Source: Ashinkailepas kermadecensis
Lineage: Eukaryota; Arthropoda; Thecostraca; Neolepadidae
DNA length: 64,000 nucleotides
Direction: 5' to 3'
Assembly: GCA_034440615.1 (NCBI GenBank)
Contig: JAOTOM010003129.1
Span: forward strand, 1-64,000
Both the position numbers and the translations under genes were made by a program. Positions within the stretch are counted from its first letter, which is position 1. The number at the start of each line of letters is the position of its first letter. The notes beneath the pieces were generated by a model. The model searched no databases. It saw nothing but the letters and a program-made list of their open reading frames with translations, and was not told where the DNA came from. Positions 47,440-58,130 of this stretch are shown in pieces.

Positions 47440-48678
47440 ACTCCTCCCTCCTTACCGAGCAACACAACTCTACAAACACCACAGACGCCTCCCTCCGTAC
47501 CGAACGACACAACTCTACAAACACCACAGACGCCTCCCTCCTTACCGAGCGACACAACTCTACAAACACCACAGACGCCTCCCTCCTTACCGAGCAACAC
47601 AACTCTACAAACACCACAGACGCCTCCCTCCGTACCGAACGACACAACTTTAGACACCACAGACGCCTCCCTCCTTACCGAGCAACACAACTCTACAAAC
47701 ACCACAGACGCCTCCCCTCCTTACCGAGCAACACAACTCTACAAACACCACAGACGCCTGCCTCCTTACCGAGCGACACAACTCTACAAACACCACAGAC
47801 GCCTCCCTCCGTACCGAGCAACACAACTCTACAAACACCACAGACGCCTCCCTCCTTACCGAGCGACACAACTCTAGACACCACAGACGCCTCCCTCCGT
47901 GCCGAACGACACAACTCTACAGACACCACAGACGCCTCCATCCTTACCGAGCAACACAACTCTACAAACACCACAGACGCCTCCCTCCGTACCGAGCGAC
48001 ACAACTTTAGACACCACAGACGCCTCCCTCCTTACCGAGCAACACAACTCTACAAACACCACAGACGCCTCCCTCCGTACCGAGCGACACAACTTTAGAC
48101 ACCACAGACGGTGCGCCTCCGTACCGAGCGACACAACTCTACAAACACCACAGACGCCTCCCTCCTTACCGAGCAACACAACTCTACAAACACCACAGAC
48201 GCCTCCCTCCGTGCCGAGCGACACAACTCTAGACACCACAGACGCCTCCCTCCGTACCGAGCGACACAACTCTACAAACACCACAGACGCCTCCTCCGTA
48301 CCGAACGACACAACTCTAGACACCACAGACGCCTCCCTCCTTACCGAGCGACACAACTCTAGACACCACAGACGCCTCCCTCCTTACCGAGCAACACAAT
48401 TCTACAAACACCACAGACGCCTCCCTCCGTACCGAACGACACAACTCTAGACACCACAGACGCCTCCCTCCGTACCGAGCGACACAACTCTACAAACACC
48501 ACAGACGCCTCCCTCCTTACCGAGCGACACAACTCTACAAACACCACAGACGCCTCCCTCCGTACCGTGCGACACAACTCTACAGATACCACAGACGCAT
48601 CCCTCCGTACCGAGCGACACAACTCTACAGACACCACAGACGCCGCCCTCCGTACTGAGCGACACAACTCTTCAGACC
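47440..48678. repeat. 45-bp minisatellite, about 28 copies, with 38-bp variants
   Basis: Unit with CGCCTCCCTCCTTACCGAGC, AACACAACTCTACAAACACC and ACAGA. A shorter variant replaces CTCTACAAACACC with CTCTAGACACC or TTTAGACACC. The two lengths alternate in recurring patterns, which indicates block duplication. Confidence 0.95.
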
Positions 48679-48689
48679 CTCTCCACGGC

Positions 48690-49205
48690 GGTTACTAGCC
48701 TCCGGATCACAAACACTGCTGCTCTCCGGACTGCAGACCCTAGACCAGAAACACCAACGTTTAGAACAGAGCCACTAACCTCCGGACCAGAGGCACTACT
48801 CTCCGGATCAGAGATGCTTACCTCCGGACCAGATGCTATCATTCGAACCCGACGCCAACCTCAGGACCAGAGGCACTACTCTCCGGATCAGAGATGCTTA
48901 CCTCCGGACCAGATGCTATCATTCGAACCCGACGCCAACCTCAGGACCTGAGGCACTACTCTCCGGATCAGAGATGCTTACCTCCGGACCAGATGCTATC
49001 ATTCGAACCCGACGCCAACCTCAGGACCTGAGGCACTACTCTCCGGATCAGAGATGCTTACCTCCGGACCAGATGCCATCATTCGAACCCGACGCCAACC
49101 TCTGGACCAGAGACACTACTCTCCGGATCAGAGATGCTTACCTCCGGACCAGATGCTATCATTCGAACCCGACGCCAACCTCAGGACCAGAGACACTGGC
49201 CCCAC
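48690..49205. repeat. 80-bp minisatellite, about 5 copies
   Basis: Unit with CTACTCTCCGGATCAGAGAT, GCTTACCTCCGGACCAGATG and CATTCGAACCCGACGCCAAC. Confidence 0.94.
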
Positions 49206-49652
49206 AGACGATAATCATGGACGCCCCACCATGGATGTCCCAGTTTCTAAAGTCACAGTCATGAATATCTGAGTCCTGCAGGTTCGAACCCGACGTCAAC
49301 GTCTGGACCAGATACACTGGCCCCACAGACGATAATCATGGACGCCCCACCATGGATGTCCCAGTTTCTAAAGTCACAGTCATGAATATCTGAGTCCTGC
49401 AGGTTCGAACCCGACGCCAACCTCTGGACCAGAGACACTGGCCCCACAGACGATAATCATGGACGCCCCACCATGGATGTCCCGGTTCCTAAGGTCACAG
49501 TCACGGATATCTGAGTCCTGCAGGTTCGAACCCGACGCCAACCTCTGGACCAGAGACACTGGCCCCACGGACGATAATCATGGACGCCCCACCATGGATG
49601 TCCCAGTTCCTAAGGTCACAGTCACGGATATCTGAGTCCTGCAGGTTCGAGC
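49195..49652. repeat. 121-bp minisatellite, about 4 copies, sharing a block with the 80-bp array
   Basis: Unit with CCACAGACGATAATCATGGA, CCACCATGGATGTCCCAGTT and TCTGAGTCCTGCAGGTTCGA. The block TTCGAACCCGACGCCAACCT plus GGACCAGAGACACT is common to both this and the preceding 80-bp array. One array therefore arose from the other by replacing part of the unit. Confidence 0.94.
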
Positions 49653-49697
49653 ACCGACGGCGGTATGGGATGGGGAGTTTTGATTATTTGGGCTTAA

Positions 49698-49731
49698 GGG
49701 CGCGCCGACTACTCGGTCATTTGGCGCCCAT
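49698..49731 (+). repeat. Short dispersed motif, copy 1
   Basis: GCGCGCCGACTACTCGGTCA followed by TTTGGCGCC. It recurs with changes at 50688-50722. Confidence 0.55.
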
Positions 49732-49948
49732 GGGATGGGGAGTGTGGGTGGTCATGTGTCGGAGTCCATTTGGCAGACGACGGACCCGCCGACCCAGCGA
49801 GGTCACCTCAGGTCACCTCAGTCGGTTTGAGTGGCGAGATATACGCCGACGTTAGCTGCCCGTCTGCTAGCTGGCACCGCGACGGCGGCGACGATCGGAC
49901 AAGTTGCCTCGAACGTCCATCACGTCACACCAGTCAGACACCGATTTA

Positions 49949-49994
49949 GATCCCAATTAAAGCCCGTCGGACACCGGCGGGCCTTAATTGGATC
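49949..49994. other. Imperfect hairpin of about 17 bp stem
   Basis: GATCCCAATTAAAGCCCG pairs with CGGGCCTTAATTGGATC across a short loop. No function can be assigned. Confidence 0.5.
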
Positions 49995-50054
49995 CAAATT
50001 TACAGCTGATCCGTGAGCTGAGGACGAATGGACGTGGCCGGGTTTAGGCCGTGA

Positions 50055-50290
50055 AGTCGGGATTATGACGTGGGGTCGGGATTATGTCGTGGGGTCGGGA
50101 TTATGTCGTGGGGTCGGGATTATGACGTGGGGTCGGGATTATGTCGTGGGGTCGGGATTATGTCGTGGGGTCGGGATTATGTCGTGGGGTCGGGATTATG
50201 TCGTGGGGTCGGGATTAGGCCGTGGGTCAGGATTAGGCTGTGTGGTCGGGATTAGGCCGTGTGGCCGTGGGGCAGGGATTATGCCGTGTG
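50055..50290. repeat. 19-bp minisatellite, about 9 copies plus degenerate units
   Basis: Unit GGGGTCGGGATTATGTCGT. It decays to the right into variants with GGGATTAGGCCGTG. Confidence 0.94.
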
Positions 50291-50299
50291 GCCGTGGGG

Positions 50300-50770
50300 C
50301 CGGGGTTAGGCCAGATGAGGTTACGACAGCGAGCAGCACCGGGCGGCACAGCGGCCGACCGTGGTAGGGAGACGAGACCAGCACAGCCGGCGACAGCCCT
50401 CGCGGCTTACCTGGTCGAGATGAAAGACGCCCAACATCAAACGCCGACACTTATATTTATGGCATCCATTTGTCATCGTGTTGAAACAGCCACTTTGACG
50501 CACATGCTCCGCTGATATTCATTTACGGGAGGAGGGGGGTCAGCCATCACAAATCAAGGGAGATCGATGCCTTCATGGTACACATGATAAGATACTACAG
50601 AGAACGTGGCCATCCGATGAATCCCGTGTACCTCCGTGAATAACCAGCGCGAGACTGAGCACCGCGGTGGTGGAGTGGTGCTTTACGGCGTGCCGACTAC
50701 TTAGGTCATTTTGCGCCAACAACGCAAACTGTCATCATCTTGGTTGGAAAAGGAGAATTAACTGTTATCT
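50300..50770. other. Unique sequence, nothing recognised
   Basis: Apart from the dispersed 35-bp motif I see no feature here. Confidence 0.4.
50688..50722 (+). repeat. Short dispersed motif, copy 2
   Basis: GGCGTGCCGACTACTTAGGT followed by CATTTTGCGCC, similar to 49698-49731 in the same orientation. Confidence 0.5.
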
Positions 50771-50776
50771 GCATGC

Positions 50777-50990
50777 TTACAATGGGCGATAGATAACGTC
50801 AAAACGTGTTGAAGGAATGTCCTCAGATGCAGCTATCAAGGAGCCATCTGCTAGCATTTGTCGCAACGACCTATCGACACTTCGGGCCCAGATACATGCG
50901 ACTGCGTGCCGGTTCCAATGTCGGGCAACAAGTTCACCGTGGATGGGATGGAACAGCGTGCACACATAGGGCGGTCACCCGCCGCTAAAA
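50777..50990 (-). pseudogene. C-x2-C tail of the retrotransposon ORF2, left of the array
   Basis: On the minus strand, leaving the array, the frame reads YLLAAGDRP then MCARCSIPSTVNLL. It matches the G-x-x-P-x-C-x-x-C-x-x-P-x-T-V pattern that follows RIGHT in LINE ORF2 proteins. The last array unit flows into it without a break. Further downstream the frame decays and similarity fades by about 50780. Confidence 0.82.
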
Positions 50991-53310
50991 GGTACCTGTG
51001 TCGCCAGTGTATGTGTAAGTCGGTCACCTGCTGTTAAAAGGTACCTGTGTCGCCAGTGTATGTGTAAGTCGGTCACCTGCCGTTAAAAGGTACCTGTGTC
51101 GCCAGTGTATGTGTAAGTCGGTCACCTGCTGTTAAAAGGTACCTGTGTCGCCAGTGTATGTGTAAGTCGGTCACCTGCAGTTAAAAGATACCCGTGTCGC
51201 CAGTGCATGTGCAAGTCGGTCACCTGCCGTTAAAAGGTACCTGTGTCGCCAGTGTATGTGTAAGTCGGTCACCTGCTGTTAAAAGGTACCTGTGTCGCCA
51301 GGTGTGTGTAAGTCGGTCACCTGCCGTTAAAAGGTACCCGTGTCGCCAGTGTATGTGTAAGTCGGTCACCTGCCGTTAAAAGGTACCTGTGTCGCCAGTG
51401 TATGTGTAAGTCGGTCACCTGCCGTTAAAAGGTACCTGTGTCGCCAGTGTATGTGTAAGTCGGTCACCTGCCGTTAAAAGGTACCTGTGTCGCCAGTGTA
51501 TGTGTAAGTCGGTCACCTGCCGTTAAAAGATACCCGTGTCGCCAGTGCATGTGCAAGTCGGTCACCTGCCGTTAAAAGGTACCTGTGTCGCCAGTGTATG
51601 TGTAAGTCGGTCACCTGCTGTTAAAAGGTACCTGTGTCGCCAGGTGTGTGTAAGTCGGTCACCTGCCGTTAAAAGGTACCCGTGTCGCCAGTGTATGTGT
51701 AAGTCGGTCACCTGCCGTTAAAAGGTACCTGTGTCGCCAGTGTATGTGTAAGTCGGTCACCTGCCGTTAAAAGGTACCTGTGTCGCCAGTGTATGTGTAA
51801 GTCGGTCACCTGCCGTTAAAAGGTACCTGTATCGCCAGTGTATGTGTAAGTCGGTCACCTGCCGTTAAAAGGTACCTGTGTCGCCAGTGTATGTGTAAGT
51901 CGGTCACCTGCCGTTAAAAGGTACCTGTGTCGCCAGTGTATGTGTAAGTCGGTCACCTGCCGTTAAAAGGTACCCGTGTCGCCAGTGTATGTGTAAGTCG
52001 GTCACCTGCCGTTAAAAGGTACCCGTGTCGCCAGTGTATGTGTAAGTCGGTCACCTGCCGTTAAAAGGTACCTGTGTTGCCAGTGTATGTGTAAGTCGGT
52101 CACCTGCCATTAAAAGGTACCTGTGTCGCCAGTGTGTGTAAGTCGGTCACCTGCCGTTAAAAGATACCTGTGTCGCCAGTGTGTGTGTAAGTCGGTCACC
52201 TGCCGTTAAAAGGTACCTGTGTCGCCAGTGTATGTGTAAGTCGGTCACCTGCCGTTAAAAGATACCCGTGTCGCCAGTGTATGTGTAAGTCGGTCACCTG
52301 CCGTTAAAAGATACCCGTGTCGCCAGTGTATGTGTAAGTCGGTCACCTGCCGTTAAAAGGTACCTGTGTCGCCAGTGTATGTGTAATTCGGTCACCTGCC
52401 GTTAAAAGGTACCTGTGTCGCCAGTGTATGTGTAAGTCGGTCACCCGCCGTTAAAAGGTACCTGTGTCGCCAGTGTATGTGTAATTCGGTCACCTGCCGT
52501 TAAAAGGTACCTGTGTCGCCAGTGTATGTGTAAGTCGGTCACCTGCCGTTAAAAGGTACCTGTGTCGCCATGTGTGTGTTAGTCGGTCACCTGCCGTTAA
52601 AAGGTACCCGTGTCGCCAGTATATGTGTAAGTCCGTCACCTGCCGTTAAAAAGTACCCGTGTCGCCAGTGTATGTGTAGGTCGGTCACCTGCCGTTAAAA
52701 GGTACCCTTGTCGCCAGTGTATGTGTAAGTCGGTCACCTGCCGTTAAAAGGTACCTGTGTCGCCAGTGTATGTGTAAGTCGGTCACCTGCCGTTAAAAGG
52801 TACCTGTGTCGCCAGTGTGTGTGTAAGTCGGTCACCTGCCGTTAAAAGGTACCTGTGTCGCCAGTGTATTGTAAGTCGGTCACCTGTCGTTAAAAGGTAC
52901 CTGTGTCGCCAGTGTGTGTGTAAGTCGGTCACCTGCCGTTAAAAGGTACCTGTGTCGCCAGTGTGTGTAAGTCGGTCACCTGCCGTTAAAAGGTACCTGT
53001 GTCGCCAGTGTGTGTGTAAGTCGGTCACCTGCCGTTAAAAGGTACCTGTGTCGCCAGTGTATGTGTAAGTCGGTCACCTGCCGTTAAAAGGTACCTGTGT
53101 CGCCAGTGTATGTGTAAGTCGGTCACCTGCCGTTAAAAGGTACCTGTGTCGCCAGTGTGTGTGTAAGTCGGTCACCTGCCGTTAAAAGGTACCTGTGTCG
53201 CCAGTGTATGTGTAAGTCGGTCACCTGCCGTTAAAAGGTACCTGTGTCGCCAGTGTATGCGTAAGTCGGTCACCTGCTGTTAAAAGGTACCTGTGTCGCC
53301 AGTGTATGTC
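50975..53310. repeat. 49-bp minisatellite, about 47 copies, amplified from retrotransposon coding DNA
   Basis: Plus-strand unit GTAAGTCGGTCACCTGCCGT, TAAAAGGTACCTGTGTCGCC and AGTGTATGT, with a 49-bp step at 51018 and 51067. On the minus strand the unit reads HTLAT, a shift of frame, then YLLTAGDRLTH. This is the C-terminal ORF2 segment between the RIGHT motif (right border) and the C-x2-C motif (left border). Forty-nine bp is 17 codons less two bases, consistent with a small deletion in the founder. A block of 342 bp (seven units) is duplicated (see findings). Confidence 0.95.
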
Positions 53311-54100
53311 CAATCCGAAGACGACATCGGGCACGGTCCTCCCTATTATGTGCACGAACTGGAGACTGCCACGTCCCGAGTGATGACTTGCCTAGCTTAA
53401 GTTGTCTGAGCTTCATGTTCCAATCGTGTTGCCATTTTCGACGTACGAAGGACGATATCGGTGTCCTGAATCCCGAGAGGAATGGTCTCTGCCAGGGTCT
53501 GCCACCGTCTCCGGGCCAGACGGGTTCTGTTGCTGTCTGCCACCGTCTCCGTAGCCAAATCAGCAGCCTCATTGCCAGTCAGACCTACGTGACTAGGGGT
53601 CCACATGAAAACTACACCGTCTTCCCCATCATAGAAAGAAATCAAGGTAATTGTGATAGCATTCAATATGTGGTTGTGATTACACGCTTTTAGAGCCAAG
53701 AGGCTGCTATAAGGGTTATTGATTATCAAGTGTTGTTTTTCTGCCGCGGTCTCCGTCGGCATTTTTAATAAAACGAAGAGCTTTTGCAATGGGCACAACA
53801 GCTGCCTTTAAAATGGCATAACAGCTCCATTTACAATGGCACAACAGGGCTGCCTTGAGAATGGCACAACAGAGCTGCCTTTAGAATGGCATAACCGAGC
53901 TGCCTTTAGAATGGCACAACAGATCTGCCTTTAGAATGGCATAACAGAGCTGCCTTTAGAATGGCATAACATTACTGCCATAAACATTGATGAATGTCTC
54001 GGGGGTCCTAAAGATGTAATACATGCCTAACATACAAAAGAAAGCACATCCTGTCCCGCTACTGAGATTTGATCTGTCAGCATAGATCTCGATGATCGAT
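53295..54100 (-). pseudogene. RNase H domain and RIGHT motif of the retrotransposon
   Basis: IEIYADRSNLSSGTGCAF (about 54100-54040) matches the first RNase H strand, where D-G-S is expected; here DRS replaces DGS. A 25-bp array interrupts the next segment. Then NNPYSSLLAL replaces the usual D-S-x-S-S-L block, so a catalytic Asp seems lost. FMWTPSHVGLTGNEAADLAT (about 53595-53535) is the C-terminal RNase H block with conserved H, N and D. RLRIGHTLATQ (about 53325-53293) is the family's RIGHT motif and runs straight into the 49-bp array. Confidence 0.9.
53795..53985. repeat. 25-bp minisatellite, about 7 copies, inside the RNase H region
   Basis: Unit TTTAGAATGGCATAACAGAG followed by CTGCC, with starts at 53881, 53906 and 53931. 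Read on the minus strand, one frame of the unit gives LCYAILKA. That resembles the A-E-L-x-A-I-x-x-A-L helix expected at this point of RNase H, so the array looks like amplified element coding sequence. Confidence 0.85.
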
Positions 54101-54439
54101 ATACGACTGGATCCTCCTTAATGCACGCATACCAAAGTCAGCGGAGCTAACATCGGTCTTTCGGGCGTCACACAATGAGAGGTCACGGATGCCCTCGATC
54201 CGCCGCCACGGGGCCGTAGCTGGAATGGCAAGCTGCGCTACGTATCCCGGCTTAATTCTGCATTTGTAAAGCGAATTGGCAATGCTCAGGTTGAAGGGCA
54301 GAAGCAGTTTCCTGGTAGTCGGCCGTATGGAAGATAGAGCGGCAAGCTAGTTGCCTATTTGCGCTTCAGGGCGCATCGACATCATTGGTCACATGGCTGC
54401 CATGTAGACCGGAAAATACCCAGAGGTCAGTTGGGCGTC

Positions 54440-55190
54440 ATAGGTTTGGACTGGCTTGCGAGTATCTCAGTCCTAGCATTTCACGTCGAAGTGACAAAGG
54501 AGGCTCGCCAGCCTCAGCAAGAAGGCTGTCAGTTGGCGAGGTTCGAAACACACCTTTGGCAACACGGAGAGCGGCGTTGTGCACAGCATCCAGCGTACGC
54601 TTAGTAGTCTGGGAAGCACCGTCGTAGCTAAAACTTCCGAAGTCAATCCGTGAACGAATCAGAGCACGACACATAAGTAGGGAGACACTCCGATCTGATC
54701 CGTGTGAGCAACGAGAGACAACTTTCGAAGCCTGCAGCCCCCGGTGCAGCTATCCTTCAGCCGCGTTATGTACTTAAAAATACTTGGTCGGTCCATCCAT
54801 GTCCCCAGAGATCGGACTGACAGTTGAACAGGTACGGGTCGTCCACGGATCCTAATAAAGAGGTCCGAACATTGCCTACGGCGACGGTAGCAAACAGCTG
54901 CTGCCTTCGTGCACCAGAAACGGAAACCGGTTGTATGGACCATTTTTCGATTTCCCGACAGCCGGTTGAAGTTGCCCCTGCACGCCGCTCACACTGCGAG
55001 AGCAGCACCACACGGAAACGTCGTCTGCAAGGAGAGCTCGCCCCGTTGATACCGGTAATTCATTGTCTATATCATTGATGGAAATCCCGAATAATACTAC
55101 ACTTGGTACGCTTCCTTGTGGCACACCGTCAGCCTGCATTAATCAGTCTGAGACAGTCCCAGCTATCTGCACTCGGAAGTGAGTGTGTGA
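54440..55190 (-). pseudogene. Reverse transcriptase domain of the retrotransposon
   Basis: Reading down the minus strand, RVQIAGTVSD is followed by a stop and then LMQADGVPQGSVPSVVLFGI and SINDI. ALLADDVSVWCCSRSVSGVQ carries the ADD catalytic box. After frame changes, CRALIRSRIDFGSFSYDGAS comes next, then LDAVHNAALRVAKGVFRTSP and LLAEAGEPPLSLRRE. These are hallmark blocks of RT palm and thumb in I/jockey-type LINEs. One in-frame stop before the GVPQGS block and at least one frameshift near 54660-54800 make it non-functional. Confidence 0.9.
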
Positions 55191-55199
55191 CCATCGTCG

Positions 55200-55600
55200 G
55201 GCCAAGTTGTGCGGCGGCCGATGACGGCCGTGTAGAAAGGATTGAGCTGCACGCGTGTTGTAAATGCATTTGTGTGCGATTTGCTCTGTCTTTCCGGCAC
55301 ATAATACACCTCAATTGTATACAAACCTAAGTAATTAAGTTTTAAAAGATGCACCCCAGTAGTGGGGAATATTGTGTTCGACACACTGCAGCAGCATTAC
55401 AGTGCATTTTTAACAGAGAAGTTCTGGGAACCGTCACTGAACTTCTCAACATTAGTCTGGAAGGAGGGGGCCATGAGGAGCCCGAGACAGTGGTGAGGCG
55501 TACCCATGTCGCTCTGGGCCGATCCCAGACACACCCCGAATTAATCAGGTAGGGGGTCACCCTGGCGCTAGATGCGCCGGTGGGGGCACGCCCGGACCTC
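55200..55600. other. Unique sequence, nothing recognised
   Basis: No remnant of the upstream part of the retrotransposon was recognisable on the minus strand. Confidence 0.4.
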
Positions 55601-55614
55601 CGGCACCTAGGGTG

Positions 55615-55950
55615 CGGGAACGGAGACGGCCTGGGGAGGTTATGGCCTGGGGCGATGACGGCCTAAGGCGGTGGCGACCTGGGGCGATGACAGCCTGGGG
55701 CGATGACGGCCCGGGGCGATGACGACCTGGGACGATGACAGCCTGGGGCGATGACGGCCTAAGGCGGTGGCGACCTGGGGCGATGACAGCCTGGGGCGAT
55801 GACGGCCCGGGGCGATGACGACCTGGGACGATGACGACCTGGGGCGGTGACGACCCGGGGCGATGACGACTCGGGGCGGTGGCTACCTGGGGCGATTATG
55901 GCCTGGGTCGATGACGGCCTGGGGCGGTGACAGCCTGGGGCGGTGAGTGT
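55615..55950. repeat. 15-bp minisatellite, about 22 copies
   Basis: Unit GCCTGGGGCGATGAC with variants (GACCTGGGACGATGA, TAAGGCGGTGGCGAC). A block of about 90 bp starting at GGCCTAAGGCGGTGGCGACC occurs at about 55660 and again at 55756. This is a higher-order duplication. Confidence 0.93.
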
Positions 55951-55959
55951 GGGCCGGGA

Positions 55960-56725
55960 GGCCTGCAGGGGACGGCGCGCTCCAGTTGCTCTAACGATGC
56001 AGGGCCTTGGGTAATTAGGCGGATAGAGTAGATAGCTAGGGTTAGATCGGCCAAGAGTGGGTGATGGACTGCTGTTAGTACGACATCTCGCCACCGGCCA
56101 CGAGGTGCATGCGCCGGATGGGTCATCAAGGCACGCAAGCGCCCTCGCCAAGACAAGACAGCAGGACTTCAGCGTCCAGTCCCGTTCCGAAGCCCTGGAG
56201 TTGGACTGGCCCGGCACCTCGCAGCGGGACAAGAGGCCCCCGGGATGGTAATTGGGACCGAGACTGAACGTCTTGGGTGGCGCGTTGCACCCCACTCTCA
56301 TCCGCCATTCGAAAGAAAGTTCATCCGGAAAACATCAAGGGTGCTGGTATTACGCCCAGAGCAGACAGACATTTGGACAAACTCTAACTTCAGGCGGCCG
56401 GATGCCATTTAATCAAACTTGCATGCGGCCTTCTCCGAACGGCCTTCTACATCTCTCCGACATAGCGCACTGCGGCTTCCACGAAAATGCCGCCGCCACA
56501 CATCAGCTAGGCGGTGGACTTATTGCTCTATGCCACACCAACGCAAATACCATTTTCACCAGACGATCTGCGTTCCACCGAACCACTCAATAATATGGGT
56601 TGGTAGGCTAAGCCATTACGATGAGTCCCGATGATCGGTTCCAGGACTGCATAGGATTTCAGATCATGTGGTCGATCTGATCAGATATTCGGTCCCTGAG
56701 TGCCGTACCTCGTCCTGGTTAGAGG
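55960..56725. other. Unique sequence, nothing recognised
   Basis: Open frames are short and without recognisable domains. Confidence 0.4.
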
Positions 56726-56734
56726 GTGACCAGC

Positions 56735-57005
56735 TGCCAACAGGTGCTGTCCTGTAACATACAGTGGACTCTACCTGTCTGCCAACAGGGGCTGCCCTGC
56801 AACCGACAGTGTACTATACCTGTCAACAGGAGCTACCCTACAACAGACCATGCACTCTATATGCCAACAAGAGCTGCCCTACAACCGACAATGTACTTTA
56901 TCTGCCAACAAGAGCTGCTCTGCAACATACAGTTGACTCTACCTGTCTGCCAACAGGGGCTGCTCTACCAGATATTGGAATATATCTGCCAACAGGCACT
57001 ATCCT
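56735..57005. repeat. 44-bp minisatellite, about 6 copies
   Basis: Units share TGCCAACAGGGGCTGCCCTG and CAACCGACAGTGTACT or near variants. Confidence 0.88.
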
Positions 57006-57074
57006 GAAAGCGACAATGGACTCCATCCCTCAGCAGAGACCGCAACCAGACTTAGGTCGATCTCTTTCATAGAT

Positions 57075-57810
57075 GTCTGGTACCCACTGTCTGGTGACCG
57101 CTGTTCAATGGCCACTGTCTGGTGGCCATTGTGCGGTAACCACTGGCCGTGATGACCACTGTCTAATGATGACCACTGTCTGGTGACCACTGTCTGTGAT
57201 GGCCACTGTCTGGTGACCACTGTCTGTGATGGCCACTGTCTGGTGGCCACCGTCTGGTGACCAGTCTGGTGGCCACTGTGCGGTAACCACTGTCCGCGAT
57301 GACCACTGTCTGTAATGACCACTGTCCAGTGGCCACTACTGTCTGGCGACCACTGTCTAGTGGCCACGGTCTGGTGACCACCGTCTGGTGCCCACTGTTC
57401 AATGGCTACTGTATAGTGGCCATTGTGCGGTAACCACTGACTGTTGACCACTGTCTGTGATGACCACTGTCTGGTGGCCACTGTCTGGTTGCCACTGATT
57501 GTGGTGACCACTGTCTGGTGAGCGCTGTCTGGTGACCATTTTCTGTGATGACCACTGGCTGGTGACCACTGGCTGCTGACCACTGTCTGGTGACCACTGT
57601 CTGGTGACCATGGTCTAGTGGCCACTGTCTGATGACCACTGTCTGGTGACCACTGTTCAATGGTCACTGTCTGATGGCCATTGTGAGGTAACCATTGACT
57701 GTGGTGACTACTGTCTGTGATGACCACTGTCTGGTGACCACTGTCTGGTGGCCACTGTCTGGTGACCACTGCTCAGTATGATGACCAGTGTCTGGTGAGC
57801 GATGTCTGGT
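57075..57810. repeat. 16-bp based degenerate minisatellite with higher-order structure
   Basis: Monomers such as TGGTGACCACTGTC, GATGACCACTGTCTG and TGGTGGCCACTGTCTG recur about 45 times. Longer blocks (TTCAATGG..CTGT, then GTGCGGTAACCACTG) recur near 57105, 57270, 57395 and 57655, which shows nested duplication. Confidence 0.92.
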
Positions 57811-58034
57811 GACCGCTGCCCGGTCCGCCCCAGCAGCCCGCTGTCACAGCCGACAGTCAGATGGCGGGCTGCCTCCAGATCACGAGCCGCGCAGACGACC
57901 ATTGGCGTGCCAATTTCAATTCCGACGGGACCTCACCGCCTCGTGAGCGAGTTATCGAGCCGAGGCGACCGCGTTACCGCCCGGACCTGAGTCCCGGCAC
58001 AGTGGTGGCCCTGCAGTTCCGCGTCCAGTCGCCT

Positions 58035-58130
58035 CCGCGTGCCGAACCGGGGCCCGGTGACGAGACATGCCCGGTGGCCGAGCGTGCCGAACCGGGGCCC
58101 GCTGACGAGACATGCCCGGTGGCCGAGCGC
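58035..58130. repeat. 45-bp tandem duplication
   Basis: Two copies containing GTGCCGAACCGGGGCCCG and GAGACATGCCCGGTGGCCGA. An open frame (57861-58205) keeps the repeat in phase. It has no recognisable domain and is not called as a gene. Confidence 0.88.

Larger units (their letters stand above)
50777..55190 (-). mobile_element. Decayed non-LTR retrotransposon (RT plus RNase H), expanded by internal tandem arrays
   Basis: On the minus strand the coding order is RT, RNase H, a RIGHT motif and a C-x2-C tail, typical of ORF2 of I/jockey-related LINEs with RNase H. The 5' part (ORF1, endonuclease and RT fingers) is missing. The copy carries stops and frameshifts. It is swollen by a 25-bp array at about 53800-53985 and a 49-bp array at 50975-53310, both of which appear derived from its own coding sequence. 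The 3' limit is approximate, since no poly-A or tail repeat is evident. Confidence 0.87.

Noticed and set aside
47229..48667. Minus-strand frames rich in CRVVSLGKEGGVCGV
   Set aside because: They are read-through of the 45-bp minisatellite.
50975..53310. CRISPR-like array (regular repeats)
   Set aside because: Units are contiguous, with no unique spacers. The context is eukaryotic and the repeat derives from LINE coding sequence.
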